Assembly (NCBI RefSeq): GCF_018691265.1
Contig: NW_024881322.1
Location: forward strand, 868,001 to 932,000
Direction: 5' to 3'
DNA from: Tyto alba
Taxonomy: Eukaryota; Chordata; Aves; Strigiformes; Tytonidae
Length of the DNA stretch: 64,000 bases
Shown: in pieces, positions 8,339-20,800 of the stretch
Numbering within the stretch: the first letter of the stretch is position 1
Layout of the letters: each line of letters begins with the position of its first letter
The notes under the pieces: generated by a model
What the model saw: the letters and a program-made list of their open reading frames with translations, nothing else
What the model was told of the DNA's origin: nothing
Databases searched by the model: none
Made by a program: the position numbers and the translations under genes

Positions 8339-11010
8339 GTAAGAACTGTATGATGAATATGATGGCTAGTTCATATGTTAATTATAGTGGGTACATGTGT
8401 TTCTGGTATTGTACGCTTTTCCTAGAGAAATGCTGTTCAGTCTTCAATTATTATGCCAAAAGCCTGAAAACTTAATCTGAAAAACCAAAGAGCTTCTGGT
8501 AAGGTTTTGCCCTAGATTGTTTTTTTTGGTTTGGGTTTGGTTTTTTTTAAAAAAAGTAACAAGGTGAAGGCCAGTTCTTGCTAGAATCTGCCTTTTTGCA
8601 TAGAGTTACGAAAACTTTCTCTGTTTGATGCTACAGCTGTTCACACAAACAAGTCTCAATGCAAACCTAATTTTTAAGATTTTTGTGGTACGGTAGAACC
8701 TTTTCAGGTTCTTCTTCACCCTTTGTCCATAGAGAAGAGGGGCCCCACTGCAAAAACAGGTCATGTCATTTGTTGGAGTCTGAAAGGGGAATAGCATTCC
8801 TAAAGAAATCCCAAGTGATGAAAGCTGTAGAGAAGTTGGAGGATCTGGTTTGTCAGAATAATCACCGTACATGTAATTAGTGTTAATTGTGATTGTTCTT
8901 GTTTAGAAAGTATTTTGGCTCTTCATAGGGAAGGTATTTAGATCATATGCTGGTGCTACAATCATGTTTAAATACTTAATTCTGATGCAGCTAAGAGGGT
9001 TGGTGGAGGGGCATAGCAGAAATACGCTTTAGTCCTGTTTAGTGAGATAGTAAAGCTTCCCCATTGTTAATCGCATCAAAACGAGTTCACAAGTAGATCA
9101 TATTCATCTAATCATTATCACTGGCCTGATTAAATTGTCAGTGGAATTACACGTGTAAGTATACGTACTGCTTGTGAGCTCTGTGTAGGCTGGATACTAT
9201 TGCTGACGTTGAGATCTTTAGTAAAGATTTACTTTGCGTTATTCTGAATGTATGTGAATATTTAATAACAAAATTCACTATATCGCTGCACAAATAGATC
9301 AAACTTCTGCATGGTATTGTAAAGCTGTGTTTGCATCTTTATTGGATTAACAGATTTTTCAAGAAGTGTAATATACCAGATTTCACTCTTGTGCTGTTTG
9401 GTCTCATATTTAATTGTTCTGCAGATTTACGTGTTGAGTTGAGTAACCAGGAGTGTCTTATCTCAGATTTTCAGACTTGTTTACCCTTGAGATGATATGG
9501 CAATATATTGTAACAGAATTTTTGTATATTTTATGATTGCAGTAGCATATAAATTGAATTCACAGTGGGAAGTAGTTGAAAGTTAATCTTGGTATCTTCA
9601 AAATGTTGAGCCGTTCCACCCCTGAGATGAGATAATACATTTTAATACAGTCTCCAAACCAATATTTTATTACTGCAGTAGTGTACGGATTAAATCTGAA
9701 ATGTATATGCTTCTCTTACTTTTCTGTAGGAATTTTATTTGCCACATCAAAAAACTTCAGGGGAATGTATTTTTTTGTCATCTTCTAATAACTATTTCAG
9801 TTGGAGACTAATACGTGGGTTGAAATAAACCTGCAGGATAGGAGAGGCAAAGCCAGACTCAGAAATGTGGATATAAAGTGTGTTCTAGACAATTAATCTG
9901 TTATCTCCTTAAGCTAATATGTTCCTTGCAGCTGACATATTTAACTGAATTATTGATCTGTTTCCCTCGCAGTTCATCAGTAATCTTTTTTGCCTCAATG
10001 TTGGCTTACTATGTCTTGAGAGTGAGCATCAGTGGCCTCCAACCCAAGCTAAGCTGGATGCTTCTGAGGGTGGAAGGCTGCACTGGAGAGATTTAAATTT
10101 GTCCCGTAGCCTGTGGTATCTTTTTTCGGAGCTGCTTTTTTAAGTTTATGAAGAATAAGTAAATAAAAGAGCTAGTGGTCCTTTGTTCAAAGGTCGTGTG
10201 TTAAGCTGCACATGCAAGGACAGATGTGTGATTCATCCCCTTTCTGTGGGAAATCTGTGAGAAAATCACAGTATGAAGGCGTATCAATCTTTCTGTGATT
10301 TTCATAAAGCAGCATGTTTTATAGAGGCAGTCACAGTCCACAGGTCATCAGGAGTTGGAATGGAACATCAGGTGTCAGAGTGTGACTTTCAGTAAATTTA
10401 ATTTTATATGTAAGAATTTGTGCTATCTCCTTGCTGCTGCAGGGGCAGGGACATCTTCTAGCCTTGGGAAAGCATGCAAAAGCAGCTCACGAGGAGCATG
10501 ACTGAAGAATCTTTCTTTCATTTCCCAGTATTTTTGTTTGATAGACCAATTTTTATTCCTAATTCCCTAATACTGTAAATATGAGGGGAAATAAAATGAA
10601 ACGTAAAAACTAGGGAATCTTCTTTTCACTTAGAATAGGAAGGGGATTCCTTGGCCCGTTGTACTGAGTGTTACGTGAATGCATTGCCACACCAGAGAAA
10701 TGGAGGGAACCTAAATTTTTGTAATAATTTCAGGTAGTTATTTCTTTCTCAAATGTTTGCAAATTTGGCATTAAAAAGTGTCTTTGATATATTAATGTAG
10801 TCTGCAGAGACTGTTTGTTATATCTTCTTTCTTTCTCTTTGCATTTTCCCCAACTGGATTTTTTAGCAACAAGTCTGATTTTATAGTGGGCCTCACTCTT
10901 GAGTGGCTGAATGTAGATGCTAGTGTGTTTAGTTAGATGAATCCATCTCTTGTCATTTACATGTCTGGTAAAGTATGTTGTGACAAAAATACGAGGGAAA
11001 TTCAGCATCC

Positions 11011-11072
<62 letters not shown>

Positions 11073-11079
11073 CCCTTAG
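8339..11079 (+). other. OXSM: OXSM intron between coding exons
   Basis: A 2.7 kb AT-rich intron, GTAAGA at the 5' end and CCCTTAG at the 3' end. It has no exon-like or repeat feature that I recognise, apart from the T58 run at its 3' end. Confidence 0.9.
11015..11072 (+). repeat. T58 homopolymer used as pyrimidine tract
   Basis: Fifty-eight uninterrupted T bases, followed by CCCTTAG and the last OXSM exon at 11080. It is both the pyrimidine tract of this splice site and possibly the remnant of an inserted poly(A) tail in antisense. Frames read through it give only poly-Phe or poly-Lys artefacts. Confidence 0.95.
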
Positions 11080-11482
11080 GTGTATGTCTGCAGCAATAAA
11101 AGATGCTGGGATCAAACCTGAAGACATAACATATGTCAACGCACATGCAACTTCTACACCCTTAGGAGATGCTGCTGAGAATCAGGCAATCAAGAGACTT
11201 TTTAAAGATCACTCACGTAATATTGCAGTTTCCTCAACAAAAGGAGCAACAGGACATCTCTTGGGGGCTGCAGGAGCTATTGAAGCAGCTTTTACTGCCC
11301 TGTCCTGTTACCATGGAATTTTGCCACCTACTCTAAACTTACAGAAAGCAGAGGCAGATTTTGATCTCAATTATGTTCCATTAACAGCTCAGGAGTGGAA
11401 TACTGAAAAACGGCGTATAGCACTCACAAACTCATTTGGCTTTGGTGGGACTAATGCAACTTTGTGCTTTGCGAGTGTTTAA
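11080..11482 (+). CDS. OXSM: OXSM last coding exon, ketosynthase C-terminal half
   Basis: Encodes the rest of Arg328 to Val461 and the TAA stop at 11480-11482. The splice AG|G restores the frame, giving ...[16 protein letters not shown].... It carries the other catalytic residues of KAS enzymes: His350 in [11 protein letters not shown] and His387 in [13 protein letters not shown], with Lys382 close by. The C-terminal signature is [12 protein letters not shown] (445-456). With the first coding exon the protein has 461 residues, against 459 for human (recalled), so the coding sequence is complete and intact. Confidence 0.97.
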
Positions 11483-11690
11483 TTTACGCTGTGCATGTTG
11501 TGAAAAATGGCACGGACAGCTTTTTTCTGTATTGCCACCCTGGGTGTGTCTTGTGATCTTCTCTCAGCTCTGAGAATTGCGTGTTTGATACGTAGTAACT
11601 TTATTCACCCTAACGTTCACATCAATAATTCCTTTAGAAAGGGGGAACTTCTTTTACTCATTTTAATAAAATTAATGAAAGACCTATTCT
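11483..11690 (+). other. OXSM: OXSM 3' UTR
   Basis: Short 3' UTR from the stop codon to just past the poly(A) signal. The end is estimated at 10-30 bases downstream of AATAAA; the exact cleavage site is not known. Confidence 0.6.
11665..11670 (+). terminator. OXSM polyadenylation signal AATAAA
   Basis: Canonical AATAAA 183 bases after the OXSM stop codon, followed by T/GT-rich sequence (TTCTTTGTGTG) that fits a downstream element. Confidence 0.75.
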
Positions 11691-13204
11691 TTGTGTGATA
11701 AAGAAGTTTTTGTTCTTGACTAGAAGAGGAGACATTGATCATTCTGTGTCTTTACTTAATTAGAATAGATTTTTCATAGGCATGTGGCACAGAAATTGCT
11801 TGGAAACATTTTTGGAGAGGGGAGGCTGACTAGCAGGTTAGGACTCCACAGTCATGACTTGATGACCTAACTGTGTGGTGCTGCAAGGTTTGTGACTGAG
11901 CTCCCCTTTGTTACTTGTTTCATTTATAATTCTGCCTTTTTCCTCATTGCGAGTTGCTTCGAATATCATAGACTTATGCACATTCTCCCACCCAGGTGAC
12001 AGTCAGGTGACAGTATTATAGGAGTTAATAGGATTTCTGACAGTGGTTCATTTTCTTTTCAGCTTCATTAATTTCCATCTGTTGTGTTACCTCATTGGCC
12101 ATGATACGGAGCGCTAACAGGGAAGTATGCATACAGCATGGCCTATACATCTGCCGTGTGGCACAGGGGTAGAATTAGTAGGTGATAACCTGTTTTGTTT
12201 TGAAATTTTGGACAAGAATAGCGAGGTAGATATTCAAGTATGGTATTGAGGATTTAAAAAATGGTTACACAGAAAGGAAGAAGACTCTTGAAACCCCTGT
12301 TTGTTCTGCCAAAATGGAAAAATAGGACTAGCCAAACTTGGTAAACAAAGGAATCTTTTAACAAACAAACAAACAAACAAAAAGCATGTGCAAGAAATAA
12401 GTCTGGGTCTGGTGTTGAGGATGAGAAAAGGGAAGAAAGAGAACAGGAAAATGAAATTATACCTAAAGTTGACATATTGATGGTGGCTGAGGTTGTCTCT
12501 GGCAAGGACCAAGTAAAGGACCTCGGCTGTTCCTCCTGGCACCAGTCAGCATATTATACAATCACAGAGAAAAATAAAACAGAAACTGAAATGATCAAAA
12601 GATCTTTCTCCTCACTTCAGCTCATTGCAATTTAGTCATCTGCTGCAGGTAACCTTTAAACCGTGGAAGTTTTGTGACAGTAGTTATGTGTTTTGATTAT
12701 GGATCATTTTAACAGGCCTGAATGCAGTGGTAAATGGTATGCCCCGTAGGGAATTAAGATTTTCTAAAAAAATTAATAGAGCCAGTTTAACCATCATCTA
12801 TTTGAATTTTGTTTGTATAGGCTTCATTTTTGTCTACTTGTTTGGAGCCATCTCTTTTTATCACATACCCCACTGAGCTGATCAGGGACTACTTACCTCC
12901 AATTACTGCTTTATTATGGTAGCTGCAAACATAAAAGGAGAATAAATATCTCTCTGTTGCTAAACTATTAAGTGGGCAAATTGACCAATATATTAAAACA
13001 ATCCTTTCCTTTAAAATTCTCCCTTCATCTTAATAATCAAGAGGTGTAATGGTCCAGAGTTGGGACTAAAAAAACTTAATATTTGGATTCGTAAGCTTGG
13101 AGTGAGTTACAGTCTGATCAGAAAAGCCAGGAAATGCTGGGAGAGTGTTTGTTTTGAAGCCTGCTTCTGAAAGGGTGCGCCGCACTCGTGAGAGCCAGGT
13201 TCTC
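11691..13204. other. Intergenic, no gene seen
   Basis: AT-rich sequence beyond OXSM. It holds an (AAAC)n microsatellite at about 12361-12381 and nothing else recognisable. Confidence 0.7.
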
Positions 13205-14290
13205 CAGGCAGGATGACGGGGCGGCCGAGGCTGGAGGGCACCCCTGGAGCTGAGCCACTCCAGCCCCTCTGCTCAGGGCAGGGCCATCTGGAGCCGGTTG
13301 CCCGGGGCCACGGCCAGCTGGGGTTTGAGTTTCTCCAAGGATGGAGACTCCACAACCTCCCTGGGCAGCCTCTGCCAGTGCTCAGTTCCCCTCACTGTAA
13401 GAAGTTTCCTCTGTTTAAATGGAATTTCCTGTATTTAAGTTTGTGCTCTTATTCTTTCACTGGACGTTACTGAGAAGAGTCTGGCTCCCTCTTCTTCATT
13501 CCCCTCATCAGGTAGTTACACGCATTGAGAAGACCCCTGGAGCCTTCTCTTCTCCAGGCCCAAGCTCTCTCATCCTCTCCTTGTATGTCAGATGCTCCAG
13601 TTCCTTCATCGTCTTCGTGGCCCTCCTCCGGACTTGCTCCAGTGTGCCCACGTTTCTCATGCGCTGGGGAGCTCAGACCTGGACCCAGCCCCGCCGATGT
13701 GCCTCACCGGTGCTGAGCAGAGGGGGGGGAAGGATCATCTCCCACATCTCCCACGACCTGCTGCTGCTGCTGCTCTTCCTAGCGCAGCGCTCGATGCTTC
13801 TGGCCGCCTTTGCTGCAAGGGCGGCCGCCCCACCAGGGCCACCAGGTCTGTCTTCTGCCAAGCTGCTTTTCCAGCTGGTTAGCCCGAGGGGTCGCGGTGC
13901 CGGGGCTTATCCCCGTGTCAGCTCATTTCTCCAGCCCCTCCGGGGCCCTCTGGATGGCGGCGCACCCACCCAGGTGCTCCCCCCCCCCCGGTTTTGCATG
14001 GTCAGCCAGCTTGCTGGGGCCCTTATCCCCCGGCCTGGGCCACGCACGAAAGCGTTAAGCGGTTCTGGTCCCAGAACAGGTCTGTGGGGTACCCCGCGAG
14101 TGCCTGGCATCCAGCTGGACTTCCCCCCCACTGAGCACAACCCTTTCAGCCCAGCAGGTCAGCCAGTTTCCCGTCCGCTTCCCTACCCGCTTCTCTCGTC
14201 CGTACTTCATCTGTCCGTCAGCAGGGACGTTATGCGAGGCCGTACCCAAAGCCTGGAAACCGCGCTGCTTTCCGGCAATCCGGCTGGTGT
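13205..14290 (-). mobile_element. CR1 LINE, 5'-truncated, antisense
   Basis: About 1.1 kb that reads, on the plus strand, as the reverse complement of the 3' part of a chicken-type CR1. Recognisable stretches are 'agccggttgcccggggccac', 'ctccaaggatggagactcca', 'gagaagagtctggctccctc', 'ccttctcttctccaggccca', 'gtggccctcctccggacttg' and 'ggtgctgagcagagg'. Order and spacing fit CR1 from its 3' UTR (left) into the end of the reverse transcriptase region (right, near 14290). The element is 5' truncated, as is usual for CR1. Many changes break any reading frame. The terminal 8-bp repeats of the CR1 3' end are not clearly kept, so the left end is approximate. Confidence 0.85.
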
Positions 14291-17261
14291 TAAAAGGAAC
14301 ATCTGGCTGAATAGATGTATTCCCTCCACAAAAACCTGCAGACTGTGATTCCCGGCTACAACTGGTGTATTTGTCAGATTTCCTTGTTGAAATGTGCATT
14401 GAGATTAAGAACGTGAATGTCATCTGAGAAGTCTCTTAGTCCCAGTTATTTACTCATTGAGGAGATGGAAGCCAGGTAAAAATAGATTATTTAAAATATT
14501 GGTTTGACTGGAGTCAAAGATTTTTACTTAAACTAATCTTTTTAGAAATAAATACATTTGAAGCAAAAATTGGACTGTCAACTTACATGAACTCATTTAT
14601 TTGAAGGAACCTAATAAAAAGTTGTGTCATTAAAAAATGCAAGCAGCATATATTTTCCTGAAATCTTACAAAAAGTCAGGCCGCTGCTCAGGGTTAATTA
14701 CTGTCCGCCTCTAGAAGCAGTTTGTTAAAATGATAAACTTCGTTTCATTTTCAACTTCTATAGCGTGTTCTGCAAGTGTAGGGAGAGAATATATTCCTCA
14801 GTTTCAGCTTACTCAGGTTAGTTTAGTTCAGTGTGCATAACCTTTTTTTCATAAACGTACAGCACATTTTTTACTAATTAAAGAATTTGTAAAATAATGT
14901 CTTGCCCTAAATGATTTCAAATTAACATCCAGTTAAGGCTTGAAAGAAGTCCTGAGCAAAAGGTTTATCTGTTCAGTAAAAATATGATTCACAGTTTTCT
15001 TCTATGAGAATAAAAATGAAGAATAAGTGTATCCTAAACTGTAATTACTTCAAGATATATAGAGCATCCTTCTGAACAAAAAGCTAACGGGATGACTGTT
15101 TAGCCACAAGTCAGTGTGTTTTCCTGCTCATCAGCCGACGATCGCTTGCCTTTCCCTAGCATGGGAGCTCGAAGTGTGTTAAAGGAGACTCGAACTCTGT
15201 CGTGGGTTACTCTAGGATTTTATTCAGGTCCAGCAGCGTTGGGTCACCTCCGCAGAGAGTGACAGCTTACATGAGTTCGCATACATGTATTTATGCACCT
15301 ACAAAGCATTACCTAATCCAGAATACACAGAATTATACTTTATCAGTCATTATTATCTTGACAGTGGGTTTCACATCTTGTTCTGGAGTCCGACCACTTC
15401 GTTGTTTGTTTCTTCTTTCTTTTAGTCTTCAAGGACGATTACCTCAAGTTCTGTACGTCTCAGTTCTTAGTAGCCACAATGATAGATCTCCCATTGCTTC
15501 GGTAGCTAAGGGCCAGTTTCTCATACATCAACATCCTTTGAACTGTCAGGCCCACCATTACCTTTGTTACAACATTTTATTGATGCTCTATTCAGTTGAC
15601 TGTGCTTGCAGCCCTGGGCTGGGGCTATACAGGGGACAGAGCTGATGGAACAGCTTGTGCAGCAGCACTGCATTGCAACATTTTCCCAACAAAGTGTACT
15701 TCGGACTGTCTTTCATGATTTCCCAAGCCGTGAGTGAGCCTGCAGTGAAGAGGAGGGTGTGCAACGGGACGACGGGTGGCCTTGTCCCCCCACCCTTCCC
15801 ACCGCGCCTGGCAGCCGGGGCACTGGACGGCACACCCGTGTGGGGGGGCCCGTGCCAAATCCCGGGGTCTGTCCGAGTGTTTGGGGGGGCCTCTTGGTGG
15901 GAGCAGCCTTTGAGTTTTGGGACCAGATGTGGCGTGGGAAAACAGCTGGTACGAAAGGCTCCAGGAGGCTCGCCCCCAATCCTTTGTGACCTAATTTGTC
16001 TTCCCTTCTGTGTCTTCAAGTTTGTTTCTGTTTTAATGAAGTCAAAAGCAGGCTTCATGGACAGTTGGATGGTGGAGCGTGTTTGCTGAAATAAAAGACT
16101 TTGTGCTAAGAGATATAAGAAGTTCTGCTGATTTTGAGACATGGTTGGAAGTGTTCTAGGAAATGGATTTTTGGAAAGCAAAGTAGGGCAGTGTTTCAGA
16201 GGTGAATGACTTTTCAGGTAGCGTGGAAAACAACTGGTATAAATTTGCAAAAAGATTGGGTTTGCTATCTGTTGTTTAACGCAGACTTTTTTACTTAGTA
16301 AAGCTTTATATTGATTGTTGACATCAGGAAAAAAAAAAAAAAGTATATTTATATTTTAAACTATGTGCTGGTCTTCTATTAGAAACAAGCCAGGGCCAGA
16401 TCTGAATATAATTGGCAGAGGAGGCTTTTTACTAGTTTTTGAACACATACAGAGCATTTCTACCTTGGGCATTTTCTGAGGAAAGGTTGCCAAATACTTT
16501 TTTCTTCCACACTGTAGGATTTGGTCCTTAATCAATATATGCTTGTCTTACTCTGAAGTGAAGAATACATGTTACTGTATCAGAGAATGGAAAGAATGTA
16601 TACTGAATTGCTACGTTTTTCATTTTAAAGCAATAAACACCCCAAACTTGGAGGAATGGATATAACCTTGCTTTAAAAAATTGCAGATTTAGAAGAGAAG
16701 CCAAATCTTACGTGTTTCAAATGCAGCTGGAATAGTGGAGTATTCTGAAGAATGGAAATAATTAGTGCATTTAAGGGCAGGTTAAAGCCCTAATCACACT
16801 GATTTTCACGGAGTGTCTGTTCAATGGCTTGTGAAAATATACCACTTCTACTTCTTCACTAGTGCAAAAAACGGACCCATGTGCTGTGCGAGCCGACACA
16901 GGCAGGATGCAGGACCAGCCACAAAACCACGGAAGAAACGCCAAGAGCAAGTTTATTCTCCTTACCTGGCGACCGGGGGGGGATCTCCACAGCAGCACGC
17001 GGGCAGAGGCGCGCAAGCGGGGCTGCAGGCCCCGCGGAGGCCGGTGCTTGCTAGCCAGAAAGAGGAGGAGAAAGAAAAGATCTCGGCCCCGCCGCTTTCA
17101 CCTGTGTGGATCAGGGATTTTCACAGGCGTAGTTTTCCACCGTGCTTTGCCCTTTCCCACAGCAGGGCAGGGATCTCAAGGATGTTCAGGAAGGTGCCTC
17201 TGAGTCGATCACAGGCCTGTGATACCTAAAACCAGACATTCTACCTGCCACATGCATGACG
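14291..17261. other. Intergenic, no gene seen
   Basis: Mostly AT-rich. Two GC-rich islands, near 15620-15990 and 16880-17230, carry overlapping open frames on both strands. None has recognisable similarity, splice structure or start context, so none is called. Confidence 0.6.
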
Positions 17262-17852
17262 TGCGGAAAACAGACTCCACAATCTGATAGATTGTAAAGT
17301 AGGTATGTTTATTCAGCGCTGGGCACACAGGGGATCGCTCCTCCTATTGTGCGCGCCGATATGGCACCGTTATCTTACATTTATAGAGCAAATGATTACA
17401 TATTCATAATATTTCGCAACACGCCTATACATATGCATTACCTGTCCCCGCTTCGTATTATAATTAGCATTTCCATAATCTCCTCCCAATTGAGTCTGCG
17501 CAGTGCCTTCTGGTGGTGGTCGTGGGGGTCTTTGGGGATGAAGTCAAGCTCCTCTTCCTCCTGTCCGCTCTGTGACCCCAGGCTTCGCGCAGACTCAGTC
17601 CCTTACTGGCTGCTGTCCAAACCATAGGTCTAGTCCCAACCGGCTTTGTACTGATAAAGCCTAAAGACTCCATGCCTCAGCTCATCATGTTTTACAAACT
17701 ATCTACTCATTAGGCAAAACTGTTATCTCAACTATTTCCCTTGTCATCCTCTTCTTGCTATTCCCACATTAACCCTTACATCCCCTGTTCCTATCTAGGC
17801 CCTGTATCAATGCACAAAGCTAAACAACAATTACTGTGGTATATGTGGTTTT
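17262..17852 (-). mobile_element. Probable solo LTR of an endogenous retrovirus, antisense
   Basis: About 590 bases with LTR architecture on the minus strand. There is a TATAAA box at 17385-17380 and AATAAA at 17313-17308, 67 bases downstream. The minus-strand 3' end reads TTGTGGAGTCTGTTTTCCGC and ends in CA at 17262. The opposite end is placed at TGAAAACC (17852), giving TG...CA termini. I find no matching target-site duplication, so the right edge is uncertain. No primer-binding site or viral coding region adjoins it. Confidence 0.55.
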
Positions 17853-20800
17853 CAGCACCCCGGCTGCGAGTCGCCTGCGGGTGTTTACAACCCGCCTCGG
17901 CAGTTTTCGGCTGCGCTCCCGTACGTGCTGGCAGGGTACCTGAAATACCCAGGCCTGAGCTTTTCCTGTCAGAGGCTCTCTCTGACTTCAATCAAGTTAC
18001 CGAGATTCAGGTTCAAGTTCGTAAATACACGCTTACCGAGATTCTTATCCTCCTTTGTTTTTGATATATAAATCACATTTTACCTGAAACAGAAAGACAT
18101 TTGATTCTTAAGAGCCTTTGTGAGTTTGGGCAAGACTTCCAGGGCTTCTGCTCATCATCTGGACACAATCAAATCTCCTTACCTTTTATGATGTGGGAAG
18201 AGGAACTACCCTCAAGATTTAGATTTTATAGTAAAGTTGGCCCAAACTCACCGGATGGCTTTCACAAAATAGGAAATTGAAGCTGAAATTAGCATTTTTT
18301 TTTTCCACAGCTAAGACCACAGTGAAAATATTCCTTCTTTCTGGGTATTTCTATCAAGATCATGTAGGCTCTTCAGTTTAATCATCATAGGTCAGCTCAT
18401 TTGAGATTAGAAATAATTCTGTATATATCACATTTTAGTAATATGCCTTTAGTTCCCATTTTTTTGAGAAGACAGGATCCCATTTGATTTCTAAAGCTAG
18501 CATCAGTGACAGAAAAATCTAGGATGAAGGGTGTTTTATAACCTAAGCAAAATGTATAATAGTTTCAGCTTGGACAGTAGACACCACTCCAACTTTTGTA
18601 ACAATGATGATTCATTTTACCTTGGTAGAAAGCCAATTTTCTACCCGGAGCTACTGAACTGTAAATAAATATGCCAGTATCTATTGCTTGTAGTCAGTAC
18701 CTCTGTGTAGGAGGCACAATAATTTTAGTATGACGGCTAATATACAGGAATCCTGAACTGGTAGTATATAAGGCGCCCAAGGTCTCTGGCAAGATATGTT
18801 AATAGGAGCAAAGTTAAACAGAACAGTAATAGGAAGGATTGAAAAAATACCTATATTCATAAAGAGCACAAGAAATGCAAAATAGGAACTATAAATGAAA
18901 AAGAGAAGAATATTTTTTAATGTGGGACTTCTAGTTCTCCTAGAGTGCTATAAAGCAGATCAAGTGTTAAATAGCTGAACATCCATATGTTAGTTAATAT
19001 TGTTTTGTAGTTTCCCTTTTTTTGTCATCATCAGGATCTCTGTGTTAAATGCTATTGCTATAAGCAGTGATCAATTGTTTCATGCCTAGTGCACTGTTTC
19101 CTGGAGTTCAGAATGCCATCAAGCGTGCTCTGGGCTGAAACAAGACATAAAAGTTATCCTAGGAGTTAATTCTCATGATGTTTTGAGTGTGCTGGAAGAA
19201 AGAAAGAAAAAAAGCAGGTGGGCTGCTGACATTGGGCTTTGTATGGAATATTTGTAGATAATAAGTTCTGAAAGAGTTTCTGAAAAAAATAATTCTATCT
19301 GCTATTTATTTATTTTTTTTTTTTTTTAAAGGAGCTGTTATAATTTCTATTTTTTCCTGAGGACTTTTTTCCAGTAATGGTTTCTGTGGCCTGGGGAGGC
19401 TTACATGCAACTTGCTATCATCTATCTGTATTTAATGTGAAATTTTTTGAATGCTGTCTCGAATCACCTAGGAATGCTCAGAGAGTTTCTTAAATCAGTG
19501 GTGGGAACTCTCTCATCTCTTGGGAAAACTGGATGTCATTTGGGTAGCAGAACCAGCAGGTTCAACCACCTCCATCAGTGTTTCTATCAGGGGACAGCCA
19601 ACTTCTCTAAGCTGGGTGGCCACGCTGGGGCCCTTGCATGTGTGCTGGAGGCCAGGCCACTACAGATAATATTGCCCTTTGCTGGTCCTGATCTAAAAAA
19701 CCTTGGTCTGCACCCAGGCTAGAATGTATAAAGAGAAATACAGTAGGCAGCACTACACCAAAGCCAGCCTCTGGGGCTAGGCTTGCCCCCGCGCTGCCAT
19801 TTAGCCATCCCCTGCTTGCACATTAAAAAGTGCCGGGACACTTCAATCCATTAACTCATTCCGGTGATAGGTCTCGTCTCATCTGCGTCTATTGAACTGT
19901 CAACAGGCAGCGTGACTTCTCTCTTGGATGGGAAGAGAAGTCCATAGCTGTGCTGGGAGGTGGGAGGACACGGGGTAACCGTGAAGTGGCAGTCCCACGC
20001 GCAAGGCTGTGCTGAGGTGTGGGAGTGGAAATCAAAGGGAACGGGTCCCACAGATCGTCTGGCATGCAAAGGAAAATGAGAGAAAGCTTGGGCAGATGGG
20101 AGCATTGCCTCCCGTGGGAGAGAAGAGGAATGAAGGGACACGTTAAAGCCTCTCGCAAGCAGAAGGGTAGGGAGGAGGGTAGGAAGAAACACAGAGTATC
20201 AGGTACGGGGGGAGGTGACGGAACCCAGAGGACCTGTAGTAGGGAAGGACCTCCAGAAACAGCAGATGAATGAGTGCAATCAGAAAATTTGTTCTGGGGT
20301 TATTACCTGAATACAAAGCACATTGAAAGATATGAAGCACGTGTTTATCTGAACAGGATGGTGTCTGGGAGCAGCAAGTTTGACAACTATAGGAGGATTT
20401 CCATGTTTTTTTGGTGTATTCTAGTACATACTGAAGAATCAGGTCCTATTGCTTTCTCCTCACAAACGCAGCTCAACATTATTCTGCCCATTGTATATAA
20501 GGTTTGGAAATCAGCAAGAGATTGAAAGATCTGTCAGAGCTGGAAATATAATTCTGGCAATATTGCTTTCTAGCTCATGTGCAGTCCATTAGATCACACT
20601 GTATGTCCCTTTAGCTTTTCTGAGCAGAAGCTCATTACCTGTAAACTGAAAATGGTTTATAAGGTTCTGCAATAAATTTCTTAATTTGGATAAAACTGAC
20701 TCCGATCTACATCCTCTAAGTCAACCCTTGATTTTTTTTTTATTATTTTTTTTTTTAGTTTTTATTTTAAGCATCCCTTTAATTTAACTGCTAGATGGGG

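Noticed and set aside
10937..11079. Extension of the last OXSM exon upstream through poly-Phe
   Set aside because: It is intron plus T58; the AG at 11078-11079 restores the conserved ketosynthase sequence exactly.
13419..14348. Open frame of 309 codons on the plus strand
   Set aside because: It runs through the antisense CR1 copy; the product resembles no protein and simply reads the reverse complement of the LINE.
15588..16250. Minus-strand open frame of 220 codons
   Set aside because: No recognisable domain, no splice context, and overlapping open frames in other phases point to low stop density in a GC-rich patch.
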